NCBI RefSeq assembly: GCF_018687075.1
Contig: NZ_CP061285.1
Location: 1,798,001-1,862,000 of the forward strand
DNA length: 64,000 bases
Source of the DNA: Polynucleobacter sp. MWH-UH35A
Lineage (GTDB): Bacteria > Pseudomonadota > Gammaproteobacteria > Burkholderiales > Burkholderiaceae
Direction of reading: 5' to 3'
Shown here: positions 47,931-57,571 of the stretch, piece by piece
Layout of the letters: every line of letters starts with the position of its first letter
Position numbering within the stretch: position 1 is the first letter of the stretch
Position numbers and translations under genes: made by a program
Notes under the pieces: generated by a model
What the model saw: only the letters and a program-made list of their open reading frames with translations
Databases searched by the model: none
Told to the model about the DNA's origin: nothing

Positions 47931-48620
47931 ATGAAACAACTTGTCCTTATTCGTCATGGCGAATCCGCCTGGAACCTTGAAAACCGCTTCACTGGCTGGG
48001 CGGACGTTGACTTAACCCCAAAAGGCGCTGAACAGGCCCTAGCAGCAGGTGAAAACCTGAAAAAAGCGGGTTATGAATTTGATGTTGCTTACACCTCAGT
48101 TTTAAGGCGTGCAATTCGCACCCTCTGGAATGTGCAAGACACCATGGATCTCATGTGGCTACCAGTAGTTCATAGCTGGCGCCTCAATGAGCGTCACTAT
48201 GGCGCTCTCACAGGATTAAATAAAGCTGAAACCGCAGAAAAATATGGGGATGAGCAAGTTCACATTTGGCGTCGCTCATACGATGTACGCCCACCTTTGC
48301 TAGAACATGCTGATGAGCGCAACCCCAAAAATGATCCGCGTTATGCAAAACTCAATGCCGCTGATATTCCGTTAGGCGAATGTCTCAAAGATAACGTTGA
48401 GCGCGTACTGCCACTGTGGAATGAGTCTATCGCTCCTGCACTAAAAGCAGGAAAACGTGTTTTATTAGTTGCTCATGGCAATAGCATTCGATCATTAATT
48501 AAATATTTGGATCAAATGTCAGATGAAGCCATCATGGAAGTGAATGTGCCAAATGGTGTGCCACTTGTTTATGAGTTGGATGACAACCTCAAACCTATTC
48601 AACACTTTTATTTAGATTAA
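47931..48620 (+). CDS. gpmA: 2,3-bisphosphoglycerate-dependent phosphoglycerate mutase
   Basis: GpmA interconverts 3- and 2-phosphoglycerate in glycolysis and gluconeogenesis. The 229-residue protein has the phospho-histidine motif [20 protein letters not shown] (H9), the catalytic histidine in [12 protein letters not shown] near residue 180, and the [14 protein letters not shown] segment. It precedes the CtpA-type protease gene by 13 bases on the same strand. Confidence 0.97.
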   Translation: MKQLVLIRHGESAWNLENRFTGWADVDLTPKGAEQALAAGENLKKAGYEFDVAYTSVLRRAIRTLWNVQDTMDLMWLPVVHSWRLNERHYGALTGLNKAETAEKYGDEQVHIWRRSYDVRPPLLEHADERNPKNDPRYAKLNAADIPLGECLKDNVERVLPLWNESIAPALKAGKRVLLVAHGNSIRSLIKYLDQMSDEAIMEVNVPNGVPLVYELDDNLKPIQHFYLD

Positions 48621-48633
48621 AAACAAAAGAGAT

Positions 48634-50067
48634 ATGCGCCAATTTCTAAAGAATTTCGCCCTGATAACCGTTGGTCTTATCGCCGGTGTGGCAGCGACAA
48701 TCCAGCTCTCCGCTACGGCCCAGCAAGGAGCCCAGCTACCGCTAGATGAGTTGCGTACGCTTTCTAACGTCTTCGCACAAATCAAGCGTGAATATGTTGA
48801 GCCCATTGAAGATAAGCAATTGTTAACGGACGCAGTCAAGGGAATGGTGAGTAGTCTTGACCCGCACTCCACTTTCTTGGATAAAAAAGATTTTTCAGAA
48901 ATGCAAGAGCAAACCTCTGGAAAGTTTGCTGGCCTTGGCATTGAGATTACCTCAGAAGATGGTGTTGTCAAAGTTCTCAATCCAATTGAAGATAGTCCTG
49001 CAGCACGTGCTGGCTTGCAAGCGGGGGATTTAATTACTCGTCTGGACGATAAACCTGTACGCGGTATGTCTCTCGATAAAGCAGTTCGCACAATGCGAGG
49101 CACTCCTGGAACAAAAATTACTTTGACGGTATTTCGTAAAAGTGAGGAACGCAGCTTTCCTGTCACAATCACTCGCGCAGAAATTAAAGTTCAGTCAGTT
49201 AAAACCAAAATTCTTGACAACGATATTGCTTGGGTTCGCATTACCAGCTTTCAAGAGCGTACCGTCCCTGACCTCGCTAAAAAATTAACAGATATTGCCA
49301 ACCAGGATCCAAAGCTCAAGGGCATCATTTTGGATCTGCGTAACAATGGTGGCGGCCTACTTCAAGGTGCCGTAGGTGTAGCTGCTGCCTTCTTGCCTGC
49401 GGATGCGATTATTGTCTCCACCAAGGGACAATCCCCAGACTCCACACAAGTATTTAATGCCACGCCAGCCATGTACCGCCTTAATGAGTCTGGCGATCCT
49501 TTGGCTGGTGTTCCAGCCATGTTTAAAAAGTTGCCAATGGTAGTTTTGGTGAACGCCTACTCCGCCTCTGCCTCAGAGATTGTGGCCGGCGCACTTCAGG
49601 ACTACAAACGTGCAACCATTATTGGAAAAACTACTTTTGGTAAAGGCTCTGTGCAAACTGTACGTCCACTTACCAATGATTCCGCACTGAAAATCACTAC
49701 TGCTTATTACTACACTCCAAGCGGCAAGTCGATTCAAGCTTTTGGTGTGAAACCAGATATTCCGGTAGATCAAAATAAAGATGGTGATCCAGATGATGTA
49801 TTGATCACTCGCGAGATTGACAGCGAGAAGCATCTGCGCAATAAACAATCAGCTGAAGACAAGTTAATCAAAGATCGTGAGCAGCGTCGTCTTGAGGAGC
49901 TACAACGCATTGAAGAAAAAAATGCCAAAAAGACTCCCGAAGAAAAAGAGAAAGAAAAAAATAAGAAGCCTACTGAACTCGGTAGCGCAGATGACTTTAT
50001 GCTCTCCCAGGCTGTGGCGTTCATCAATGGCCAGCCTGTAAAGCGCTCATCATCTAAGCTGGAATAA
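48634..50067 (+). CDS. Carboxy-terminal processing protease, S41 family
   Basis: The 477-residue periplasmic protease has an N-terminal signal or anchor (FALITVGLIAGVAATIQL), a PDZ domain at about residues 90-175 (SGKFAGLGIEIT; DSPAARAGLQAGD), and the S41 catalytic region. The serine lies in the segment SASASE at residues 310-315, and the general-base lysine is in TTFGKGSVQTV near residue 339. The C-terminus is a charged, lysine/glutamate-rich stretch (EEKNAKKTPEEKEKEKNKK) that is likely disordered. Substrates are probably envelope proteins. Confidence 0.94.
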   Translation: MRQFLKNFALITVGLIAGVAATIQLSATAQQGAQLPLDELRTLSNVFAQIKREYVEPIEDKQLLTDAVKGMVSSLDPHSTFLDKKDFSEMQEQTSGKFAGLGIEITSEDGVVKVLNPIEDSPAARAGLQAGDLITRLDDKPVRGMSLDKAVRTMRGTPGTKITLTVFRKSEERSFPVTITRAEIKVQSVKTKILDNDIAWVRITSFQERTVPDLAKKLTDIANQDPKLKGIILDLRNNGGGLLQGAVGVAAAFLPADAIIVSTKGQSPDSTQVFNATPAMYRLNESGDPLAGVPAMFKKLPMVVLVNAYSASASEIVAGALQDYKRATIIGKTTFGKGSVQTVRPLTNDSALKITTAYYYTPSGKSIQAFGVKPDIPVDQNKDGDPDDVLITREIDSEKHLRNKQSAEDKLIKDREQRRLEELQRIEEKNAKKTPEEKEKEKNKKPTELGSADDFMLSQAVAFINGQPVKRSSSKLE

Positions 50068-50086
50068 TGAAGCTCACGGCTTACCT

Positions 50087-50842
50087 ATGAATGATGAGCA
50101 GTTACTTCGCTACTCCAGACATTTATTACTGGAAGAAATTGATGTAGCTGGCCAAGAAAAGCTGCTCAGCGCGCATGTATTGGTAATCGGCGCTGGCGGC
50201 TTAGGAAGCGCGGCAGCGCCCTACTTGGCTGCTGCAGGAGTGGGGCACATCACGCTAATGGATCATGATTCAGTAGAGCTGACAAATCTGCAGCGCCAAA
50301 TCATGCACACCGAGAGCAGCATTGGTAAAAGTAAAGTTGCATCCGGAAAGGAATTTCTAGAACTCCTTAATTCCACGATTCAAATTGAAACTATTCAAGC
50401 TAAAGCAACCAGCGCTCTTCTTGATGAGTTATTACCAAGTGTGGATATCGTCTTAGATTGCACCGACAACTTTTCAACTAGACACCTCATCAATGCCGCC
50501 TGCTTCAAAAACAAAACTCCGCTCATTTCGGGGTCTGCTCTTAAATTTGATGGTCAAGTGAGCGTCTTTGATCCCCGCAACTCTAGTTCACCCTGTTATG
50601 CGTGCATCTTTTCTCCAGACGAAGAATTTGAAGAAGTTAGTTGCTCTAGCATGGGCATTTTCTCACCCCTGGTTGGCATAATTGGCGCCATGCAGGCAGC
50701 ACAAGCACTGCAAGTATTAATTGGTTTTGGCGAGCCTTTGGTGGGTCGTATGTTGCTTTGGAATGGTCGCACTACCCAAATCGATGAAATCCGTATTAGC
50801 CGTAATTCTGAATGCCCAGTATGTGGCGCATCACACCAATAA
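50087..50842 (+). CDS. moeB: ThiF/MoeB/HesA-family adenylyltransferase
   Basis: Such E1-like enzymes adenylate the C-terminal glycine of small sulfur carriers (MoaD or ThiS). The 251-residue protein has the ATP loop VLVIGAGGLGSAAAPYLAAAG near residue 31, DHDSVELTNLQRQ, the VLDCTDNFSTRHLIN region, and zinc cysteine pairs CYAC and CPVC. The single-domain form has no fused rhodanese. MoeB and ThiF cannot be separated with certainty here. It follows the CtpA-type gene by 19 bases. Confidence 0.85.
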   Translation: MNDEQLLRYSRHLLLEEIDVAGQEKLLSAHVLVIGAGGLGSAAAPYLAAAGVGHITLMDHDSVELTNLQRQIMHTESSIGKSKVASGKEFLELLNSTIQIETIQAKATSALLDELLPSVDIVLDCTDNFSTRHLINAACFKNKTPLISGSALKFDGQVSVFDPRNSSSPCYACIFSPDEEFEEVSCSSMGIFSPLVGIIGAMQAAQALQVLIGFGEPLVGRMLLWNGRTTQIDEIRISRNSECPVCGASHQ

Positions 50843-50865
50843 CTCAGCAAGAACCGACAAAGCCA

Positions 50866-52617
50866 TTAAGACAGCAATCGCTCCAAAGCTTTTGCTTGCT
50901 CTTCAGGCTCATATGCCCTCAAAACTCTAGGTACACGAGCTCGTAACAAACCCACATTGGCTTTAAGAATCTCGCGCTTTACCAGCAGCAATTGGCTGAA
51001 ATGCATCGAGAAGTCAGTTAAACCCAAAGCAAGCAATAATTTTGTTAAGGCGGGATCACCAGCCATCTCGCCACATACAGCTACCGGTACATTTGCACGT
51101 TTTGCCTGCTCGATGATGTTAGATAGCAAGCTTAAGATCGCTGGGTGCAAAGGATCATATAAGTGTGCCACCGCATGATCCGCCCGATCAATTGCTAGCG
51201 TGTACTGAATTAAGTCATTGGTGCCAATGGAAAGAAAATCAAATCGATTGATAAACAACGGCAGCACTAAAGCAGCCGCCGGAATTTCAATCATGGCGCC
51301 CACTTGAATATTGGGATTAAATGCTTTGCCGCGCTGATGTAATTGCTGCTTTGCCTTTTCGATCAACCTAAATGTTTCGTCAATTTCTTTAGCATGCGCC
51401 AACATCGGGATCATAATGCGTGCCTGACCATGTGCTGATGCGCGTAAGATTGCTCTGAGCTGCGTTAAAAAGATTTCAGGCTCTGTTAAAGACCAGCGGA
51501 TCGCTCGTAAGCCCAAGGGGGATGTGCCAGTTTGAGAAACATCTCCACCACCACCCAAGGCTTTATCAGCGCCGACGTCAATCGTTCTGATATTGACAGG
51601 TAAGCCATGCATTAAATCAACTACCCGACGATATTCTTGATACTGTTGCTCTTCATCCGGCAAGGCCTGTTTGCGATCCATAAATAAGAATTCGGAACGA
51701 AATAGACCAACACCCACAGCACCCAATTTCACAGCTTGAATTGCATCTTCTGGCAACTCAATATTGGCAAACAATTCAATCTCAACGCGATCCGCAGTCT
51801 CCGTTTTTGCATGCTTTAACTGTTGAAGCTTACGCGCCTCTTTTAAAACTTGGGTTTGCAGTTTGCGATATTCGGCGAGAAGCTGCTCATCAGGGGCAAC
51901 TACAACGACTCCTCGTTCTCCATCTAATACCAACCAATCACCATGCCGAATCATTTCACTGGCGTGGCGTACGCCAACTACCGCAGGTATCTCCATGCTG
52001 CGAGCCACAATGGCAGTATGCGAGGTCTTACCCCCAAGATCCGTCACAAAACCAGTAAAAGCATGCTCTTTAAAACGCAACATGTCATGTGGTGCAATAT
52101 CGTGGGCAACGATGATTGACTCCACTCCGATATCACTCGTTGGCAAAAAATCAGAGTCGTTTAAAGGATCTTTTTTCTGCGCATTTAAAGCTTTGATGAC
52201 ACGCTCAGCAACCTGCCGAATATCATTGGCGCGCTCTTTTAAATAGGCATCCTCAATGTCTACAAATTGCTCTAACAAATCATTGAGCTCTGTAGTTAAG
52301 GCCCAGGCTGCATTTAAGCGCTGCGTACGAATTAACTTCATCGGCTTTTCAGCTAGAGCAGGATCTGCCAAGATCATCCCGTGCACATCTAAGAATGCCG
52401 CCATCTCTTGTGGCGCATCTTTTGGCAGTCCTTGGCGTAATTGATCCAACTCTAAACGCACCTGATCAAATGCATCTAATAACCTTTGAGCCTCTGCTTC
52501 TTCTTTACCAGCCTCAATTAAGTAGTGACCGACCTCCAATGCAGCACGAGAAATCAGTACCGCCTTGCCAATGGCAATGCCTTTTGATACTGGGATTCCG
52601 TGCAATGCAAACGTCAT
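50866..52617 (-). CDS. ptsI: Phosphoenolpyruvate-protein phosphotransferase (EI)
   Basis: EI takes phosphate from PEP and passes it to HPr. The 583-residue protein has the N-terminal HPr-binding region, the phospho-histidine H200 in LGGKTSHTAIVAR, and the PEP-binding barrel with GVGLFRSEFLFMDR, the GTNDLIQYTLAIDRAD motif and CGEMAGDP. It follows ptsH by 5 bases. No EIIB or EIIC gene is in this cluster. Confidence 0.96.
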   Translation of the reverse strand: MTFALHGIPVSKGIAIGKAVLISRAALEVGHYLIEAGKEEAEAQRLLDAFDQVRLELDQLRQGLPKDAPQEMAAFLDVHGMILADPALAEKPMKLIRTQRLNAAWALTTELNDLLEQFVDIEDAYLKERANDIRQVAERVIKALNAQKKDPLNDSDFLPTSDIGVESIIVAHDIAPHDMLRFKEHAFTGFVTDLGGKTSHTAIVARSMEIPAVVGVRHASEMIRHGDWLVLDGERGVVVVAPDEQLLAEYRKLQTQVLKEARKLQQLKHAKTETADRVEIELFANIELPEDAIQAVKLGAVGVGLFRSEFLFMDRKQALPDEEQQYQEYRRVVDLMHGLPVNIRTIDVGADKALGGGGDVSQTGTSPLGLRAIRWSLTEPEIFLTQLRAILRASAHGQARIMIPMLAHAKEIDETFRLIEKAKQQLHQRGKAFNPNIQVGAMIEIPAAALVLPLFINRFDFLSIGTNDLIQYTLAIDRADHAVAHLYDPLHPAILSLLSNIIEQAKRANVPVAVCGEMAGDPALTKLLLALGLTDFSMHFSQLLLVKREILKANVGLLRARVPRVLRAYEPEEQAKALERLLS

Positions 52618-52622
52618 AGTAT

Positions 52623-52892
52623 TTATTCGCCTTCGCCAAAGCGATCATTAATTAATGCTGTGATGGCCTGCATGGCTTCATCTTCTTTTTCGCCTACAGT
52701 CTCAAGCGTCACGGTGCTGCCTATACCAGCAGCCAACATCATCACACCCATAATGCTCTTAGCATTAATTTGACGCCCATTTCGTGACAACAATATTTCA
52801 CAGGGAAACTGTGCAGCTAATTGCGATAGCTTCGCCGATGCGCGAGCATGCAAGCCTAATTTATTAATGATTTCAATTTCTGCTGAAGGCAT
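52623..52892 (-). CDS. ptsH: Phosphocarrier protein HPr
   Basis: The 89-residue HPr has the EI-phosphorylated histidine H15 in KLGLHARASAKL and the regulatory serine S46 in NAKSIMGVMML, the target of HprK. Both sites are intact, so the carrier can be used for transfer and for serine-based control. It sits between the EIIA-Man gene (17 bases upstream) and ptsI. Confidence 0.96.
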   Translation of the reverse strand: MPSAEIEIINKLGLHARASAKLSQLAAQFPCEILLSRNGRQINAKSIMGVMMLAAGIGSTVTLETVGEKEDEAMQAITALINDRFGEGE

Positions 52893-52909
52893 TCTGTGCG
52901 GACCCTTAT

Positions 52910-53332
52910 TTATTCTTGATTGACTTTGCTGCCCAAGCGCAAGATGCCATGCTGCCCACCAATTAGCGCTTTTTGCGCTAACTCTTCCAGCCCCTCACCG
53001 CGATGAGATATACAGCGCATCAACATCGGAAGATTGAGTCCCGCCAAAACAATGACGGGGGCATTTAATCCCGATAATGGGCCTAAGGCCTCCAACTTTG
53101 AAGCCACATTGGCAGGGGTGGCGCCCATGACATCTGTCAAAATCAGCACCCCATTACCAGTATTTACGCCATAAGCCGCCTTCATAACGCGATCAAAACT
53201 TGCTTTGGTATCTTCGTGGGGCGGGATATCCACAGCCCTCACGCGCTCGGGCAGCACGCCATATGTATGTTCAGCAAACCCCAGCATTGCGCTAGCAACC
53301 GGTGTATGGGCAACGATGACAATTCCAGCCAT
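52910..53332 (-). CDS. PTS EIIA component, mannose/fructose/sorbose type
   Basis: I chose the ATG at 53332 (MAGIVIVAHTPVASAML), two bases after the gshB stop; a longer in-frame start lies inside gshB. The 140-residue protein has the phospho-histidine H9 and the GVLILTDVMGATPANVA segment of this fold. No EIIB, EIIC or EIID partner is nearby, so it is probably a regulatory phospho-acceptor. Confidence 0.92.
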   Translation of the reverse strand: MAGIVIVAHTPVASAMLGFAEHTYGVLPERVRAVDIPPHEDTKASFDRVMKAAYGVNTGNGVLILTDVMGATPANVASKLEALGPLSGLNAPVIVLAGLNLPMLMRCISHRGEGLEELAQKALIGGQHGILRLGSKVNQE

Positions 53333-53334
53333 AT

Positions 53335-54276
53335 TTAAGCCAATGCCTTCTCTAGTGCTGCCAACCAAAATTGCGGAACATTGCAGTCCGTTTGATTGGT
53401 GATTTCAACAAAACAAGTGGGGCTAGTCACATTAATTTCTGTAAGGTGGCCACCAATTAAATCTAATCCCACCAAGAATAATCCACGCTGATGTAAGAGT
53501 GGGGCTAATTTTTCAGCAACCTTTTTTTCTGCCCCAGTTAAAGGCATCGCTACCCCTTTACCCCCAGCTGCTAAATTGCCCCGAATTTCACTTCCTTGAG
53601 GAATGCGTGCCAATGCATATGGCACCACCTCTCCACCAATTAAAAGCACGCGTTTATCGCCCTGAGCAATCTCAGGCAAGAAACGTTGGACCATTAGCGT
53701 TCTTGCACCATTCTCACCCAGCGTTTCTACGATGCTAGCAAGATTGAGGCCATCTGGTCCCACTCTAAATACACCCATACCACCCATGCCATCCAGAGGC
53801 TTAATAACAATATCGCCATGGATCTGATGGAACTGCTCTACCGCAGCCAATTCACGCGTTACCAAGGTAGGCGGAATAAGCTCTGGGAATTCGGTAATGG
53901 ACAACTTTTCTGAGTGATCTCGCACCGAGCTGGGATCGTTAAACACTTTGGCGCCCTGGCGCACTGCGGCTGATAGCAACCAGGTTGTATTAAGGTATTC
54001 AATATCGAATGGAGGGTCAGTACGCATCAAAACGGCAGAAAAAGTCTTCAGCGCTCGAGACTCCACTTCACCCAGCTCATACCAATTGGTGGAACTGGGT
54101 TTGATCAATAACGACTGGCAATCGGCTACTACATGATCATCTCGCCACAATATATTTTTACTTTGACAAAACCACAAGCGATGCCCCGCTTCTTGGGCTA
54201 CACGCATCATTGCCAACGTAGAATCTTTTTGAATCTTGAATGACTCAAGCGGGTCTGCAATAAAAAGAAAGTTCAT
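53335..54276 (-). CDS. gshB: Glutathione synthetase
   Basis: GshB adds glycine to gamma-glutamylcysteine. The 313-residue ATP-grasp enzyme starts MNFLFIADPLESFKIQKDST, has the ATP-binding segment DIVIKPLDGMGGMGVFRV near residue 157, and the metal-binding end ITEINVTSPTCFVEI. It lies 28 bases after gshA, so both steps of glutathione synthesis are in one run with the EIIA, HPr and EI genes. Confidence 0.96.
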   Translation of the reverse strand: MNFLFIADPLESFKIQKDSTLAMMRVAQEAGHRLWFCQSKNILWRDDHVVADCQSLLIKPSSTNWYELGEVESRALKTFSAVLMRTDPPFDIEYLNTTWLLSAAVRQGAKVFNDPSSVRDHSEKLSITEFPELIPPTLVTRELAAVEQFHQIHGDIVIKPLDGMGGMGVFRVGPDGLNLASIVETLGENGARTLMVQRFLPEIAQGDKRVLLIGGEVVPYALARIPQGSEIRGNLAAGGKGVAMPLTGAEKKVAEKLAPLLHQRGLFLVGLDLIGGHLTEINVTSPTCFVEITNQTDCNVPQFWLAALEKALA

Positions 54277-54304
54277 TTTTTCTATTGAGAGATTAACGTT
54301 TCAT

Positions 54305-55603
54305 TTAAGCAACTTCAGCGTTGGGATCGGTGCGCTCAAGCTCTAATGATGATGCCAGCAGAGCCAAGCGAGCAACCACACCATACAGATAGAAGCGATT
54401 AGGAGCCGCACTACCAGGCTTAGCCCCCAGGTCAGGCATAGAGTTTTGCTCAAAGGCCAGCGGTACGAAATGCATACCTGGTGCATTGAGGTTCTCGTCA
54501 GGGCCTCGATCAGTGTGCACACGGTAGAAGCCACCAATGACATAACGATCAATCATATATACCACTGGCTCTGCTACAGCCTCATTTACCTTTTCAAAGG
54601 TGTAGACGCCTTCCTGTATGAGCACATCACTCACCTCAAGACCTTCTTTGACGACACTCATCTTGTTGCGGTCTTTACGATTCAAACCTTTTAGCTGTGA
54701 AGGATCATTCACAACCATCACACCCATGCCATAGGTGCCTGCATCGGCCTTTACAACAACATATGGCTTTTCTTTAATGCCATACTCGCGATATTTTTTA
54801 GCAGTCTTCTTCAAGACTTGCTCTACTGCAGCCTGTAACTCATCTTCACCTTTGCGCTCATGAAAATTAATATTCGAGCAACTCGTGAAGTAAGGATTAA
54901 TCATCCATGGATCGATATCTACTACCTTAGCAAATTTCTTTGCAACTTCTTCATAAGCGGCAAAGTGATTTGATTTACGACGGACATGCCAGCCAGCGTG
55001 TAAGCCAGGGAGTAAGTACTGCTCATAGATATTTTCTAGAATCGGCGGGATGCCTGCAGACAAGTCGTTATTCAATAAGATCGAGCAAGGATCAAAATCT
55101 TTTAAGCCTAAACGTTGTTTCTTGAGACCTAGTCGAGAGAGTGGCTCCATCAACAAACGATTGCCATCAGGCAACTCAATCCACGTTGGCTTTTTTATCT
55201 CTTCAGAAAATGTACCTAGTCGCACATTTAAACCTGCTTGACGCAAAATGGAAGACAGGCGTGCAATGTTTTGTAAATAAAAAGTATTGCGGGTATGTTT
55301 CTCAGGAATCAATAGTAAATTTTTTGCTTCCGGACAAATTTTCTCAATTGCTGCCATAGCAGCCTGCACAGCAAGCGGCAACATCTGAGGTGAAAGGTTA
55401 TTAAACCCGCCAGGAAACAGATTGGTATCAACCGGGGCCAACTTAAAGCCAGAATTACGCAAATCGACCGAACAGTAAAAAGGTGGGGTGTGCTCTTGCC
55501 ACTCCAATCTGAACCAACGCTCAATGGTTGGGGTCGCTTCTAGAACCTTTGACTCTAATTCGAGCAAAGGACCGCTTAGGGCTGTAATGAGATGTGGAAC
55601 CAT
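54305..55603 (-). CDS. gshA: Glutamate-cysteine ligase, betaproteobacterial type
   Basis: This enzyme makes gamma-glutamylcysteine, the first step to glutathione. The 432-residue protein matches the family found in betaproteobacteria and differs from the E. coli GshA type. Visible segments are SVDLRNSGFKLAPVDTNLFPGGFNN near residue 46 (given here in part), KADAGTYGMGVMVV near residue 285, and DRYVIGGFYRVH near 362. The pairing with gshB supports the call. Confidence 0.93.
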   Translation of the reverse strand: MVPHLITALSGPLLELESKVLEATPTIERWFRLEWQEHTPPFYCSVDLRNSGFKLAPVDTNLFPGGFNNLSPQMLPLAVQAAMAAIEKICPEAKNLLLIPEKHTRNTFYLQNIARLSSILRQAGLNVRLGTFSEEIKKPTWIELPDGNRLLMEPLSRLGLKKQRLGLKDFDPCSILLNNDLSAGIPPILENIYEQYLLPGLHAGWHVRRKSNHFAAYEEVAKKFAKVVDIDPWMINPYFTSCSNINFHERKGEDELQAAVEQVLKKTAKKYREYGIKEKPYVVVKADAGTYGMGVMVVNDPSQLKGLNRKDRNKMSVVKEGLEVSDVLIQEGVYTFEKVNEAVAEPVVYMIDRYVIGGFYRVHTDRGPDENLNAPGMHFVPLAFEQNSMPDLGAKPGSAAPNRFYLYGVVARLALLASSLELERTDPNAEVA

Positions 55604-55633
55604 TCCACCATTGTAAGATTATTAAAAGAAAGA

Positions 55634-55655
55634 CGCGGGATCCTAGGATCCCGCG
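55634..55655 (-). terminator. Terminator of the porin-glnK-amtB operon
   Basis: CGCGGGATCC and GGATCCCGCG form a perfect 10-base inverted repeat with a 2-base centre. On the minus strand it lies 52 bases after the amtB stop and is followed by a T-rich run. Confidence 0.7.
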
Positions 55656-55707
55656 CTTAAAACTAGGCAGCCAACCAGAGCCGCCCAGTGAGGGGTAAAT
55701 CTACTGA

Positions 55708-57195
55708 TTAAGACTCGTATGCAGTCTCACCGTGTGAGCTGATATCCAAGCCTTCGCGCTCTTCTTCTTCCTTCACACGCAAACCAATCACGATATCGAC
55801 TAGTTTGTAGGCAATAAAGGCCACAACACCAGACCAAATCAATGTAGTTGCAACGGCTTGGAACTGAATCCAAACTTGAGAGGCAATTGAGTAGTCTGGA
55901 GTAACGGCATTTGCCACGTAATCCCATACACCTGTACCACCCAATGCTGGATCAGCAAATACACCGGTCAACAGCGCACCAGAGATACCGCCTACGCCAT
56001 GAACACCGAACACATCCAAGCTGTCATCAGCACCAAGAATTTTCTTGAGTCCAGTAACGCCCCAGTAGCAAACAATACCTGCGATCAAGCCAATAATTAG
56101 GGCGCCAACCACTCCAACAAAACCAGCTGCTGGAGTAACTGCAACCAAACCTGCCACCGCACCAGATGCTGCACCAAGGATTGATGGCTTTTTCTTGAAA
56201 ATCCATTCAACTACTGTCCAAGTCACTACAGCTGCAGCCGTTGCGAGCAATGTATTAACGAAAGCCAACGCTGCACCGCCACTTGCTTCTAGCGCTGAAC
56301 CTGCATTAAAGCCAAACCAACCTACCCACAATAGTGATGCACCAACCCATGTGAATGTAAGGTTGTGTGGCTTCATTGCTTCTTTACCGTAGCCAATACG
56401 CTTGCCAACTACATAGGAGCCTACGAGACCAGCAATAGCGGCATTGATGTGAACCACTGTACCGCCAGCAAAATCCAACGCGCCTTTTTGGAACAACCAT
56501 CCAGAAGCTGCAACAGCTTTTTCTGCGGCCGCTGCATCTGTAAACGCATCAGGACCAGGCCAGAACCAAACCATATGAGCAATTGGCAAATAGCTGAATG
56601 TGAACCAAATGATCGCAAACAACAGCACGGCAGAAAACTTCACACGCTCTGTGAATGCGCCAATGATCAACGCAACTGTGATTGCTGCAAAAGCACCCTG
56701 AAACGCTGCAAATCCAAACTCAGGAATTACTACACCCTTACTAAATGTTGCAGCAGCAGTATCCGGCGTAATGCCCGCTAAGAACAATCTATCAAACCCG
56801 CCAAAAAATGCCCCGCCCTCCGTAAATGCGATGCTATAGCCATAAATTGACCATAAAACGATTATTAGAGAGAAGATGACCAAGGTTTGTGCAAGTACAG
56901 AAAGAATATTCTTGCTGCGTACTAAACCACCATAGAACAAACCTAAGGCTGGAATAGTCATCATGATTACTAATGCAGTACAAATCAACAACCAAGCTGT
57001 ATCCGCTTTATTGCACTTTTCAGAGCAAAGAATTGGAGCAGGCTCAGCCGCAGCAGGAGTTGCTGCAGGAGCTGTGACTGCAGGCTTTTTAGCATCATCG
57101 GCAGCATGCGCTGGCGAAGTCACCATTACACCAGTAGCGCCAATAGCCAAGGCCATAGCACCACCAGCAACGAGTCGTTTCATCCAAGTTAACAT
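55708..57195 (-). CDS. amtB: Ammonium transporter
   Basis: AmtB conducts ammonium in nitrogen-limited cells and is gated by GlnK. I chose the ATG at 57195 (MLTWMKRLVAGGAMA), preceded by GAGAGG; the longer in-frame start would run into glnK. The 495-residue protein has a signal peptide cut near SPAHA|ADD, a Pro/Ala-rich lead, then about eleven spans. Visible motifs include the ALGLFYGGLVRSKN first helix, the twin-histidine region (FGVHGVGGISGALLTG near residue 395), and the substrate-site HINAAIAGLVG. The C-terminus, RVKEEEEREGLDISSHGE, is the family tail that meets GlnK. Confidence 0.96.
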   Translation of the reverse strand: MLTWMKRLVAGGAMALAIGATGVMVTSPAHAADDAKKPAVTAPAATPAAAEPAPILCSEKCNKADTAWLLICTALVIMMTIPALGLFYGGLVRSKNILSVLAQTLVIFSLIIVLWSIYGYSIAFTEGGAFFGGFDRLFLAGITPDTAAATFSKGVVIPEFGFAAFQGAFAAITVALIIGAFTERVKFSAVLLFAIIWFTFSYLPIAHMVWFWPGPDAFTDAAAAEKAVAASGWLFQKGALDFAGGTVVHINAAIAGLVGSYVVGKRIGYGKEAMKPHNLTFTWVGASLLWVGWFGFNAGSALEASGGAALAFVNTLLATAAAVVTWTVVEWIFKKKPSILGAASGAVAGLVAVTPAAGFVGVVGALIIGLIAGIVCYWGVTGLKKILGADDSLDVFGVHGVGGISGALLTGVFADPALGGTGVWDYVANAVTPDYSIASQVWIQFQAVATTLIWSGVVAFIAYKLVDIVIGLRVKEEEEREGLDISSHGETAYES

Positions 57196-57208
57196 TTTGA
57201 ACCTCTCT

Positions 57209-57559
<351 letters not shown>

Positions 57560-57571
57560 TCAGAGTGGAAA

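Noticed and set aside
48612..49172. A 186-codon open frame on the minus strand
   Set aside because: It is antisense to the CtpA-type protease, rich in Arg/Ser as expected of a shadow frame, and shows no domain.
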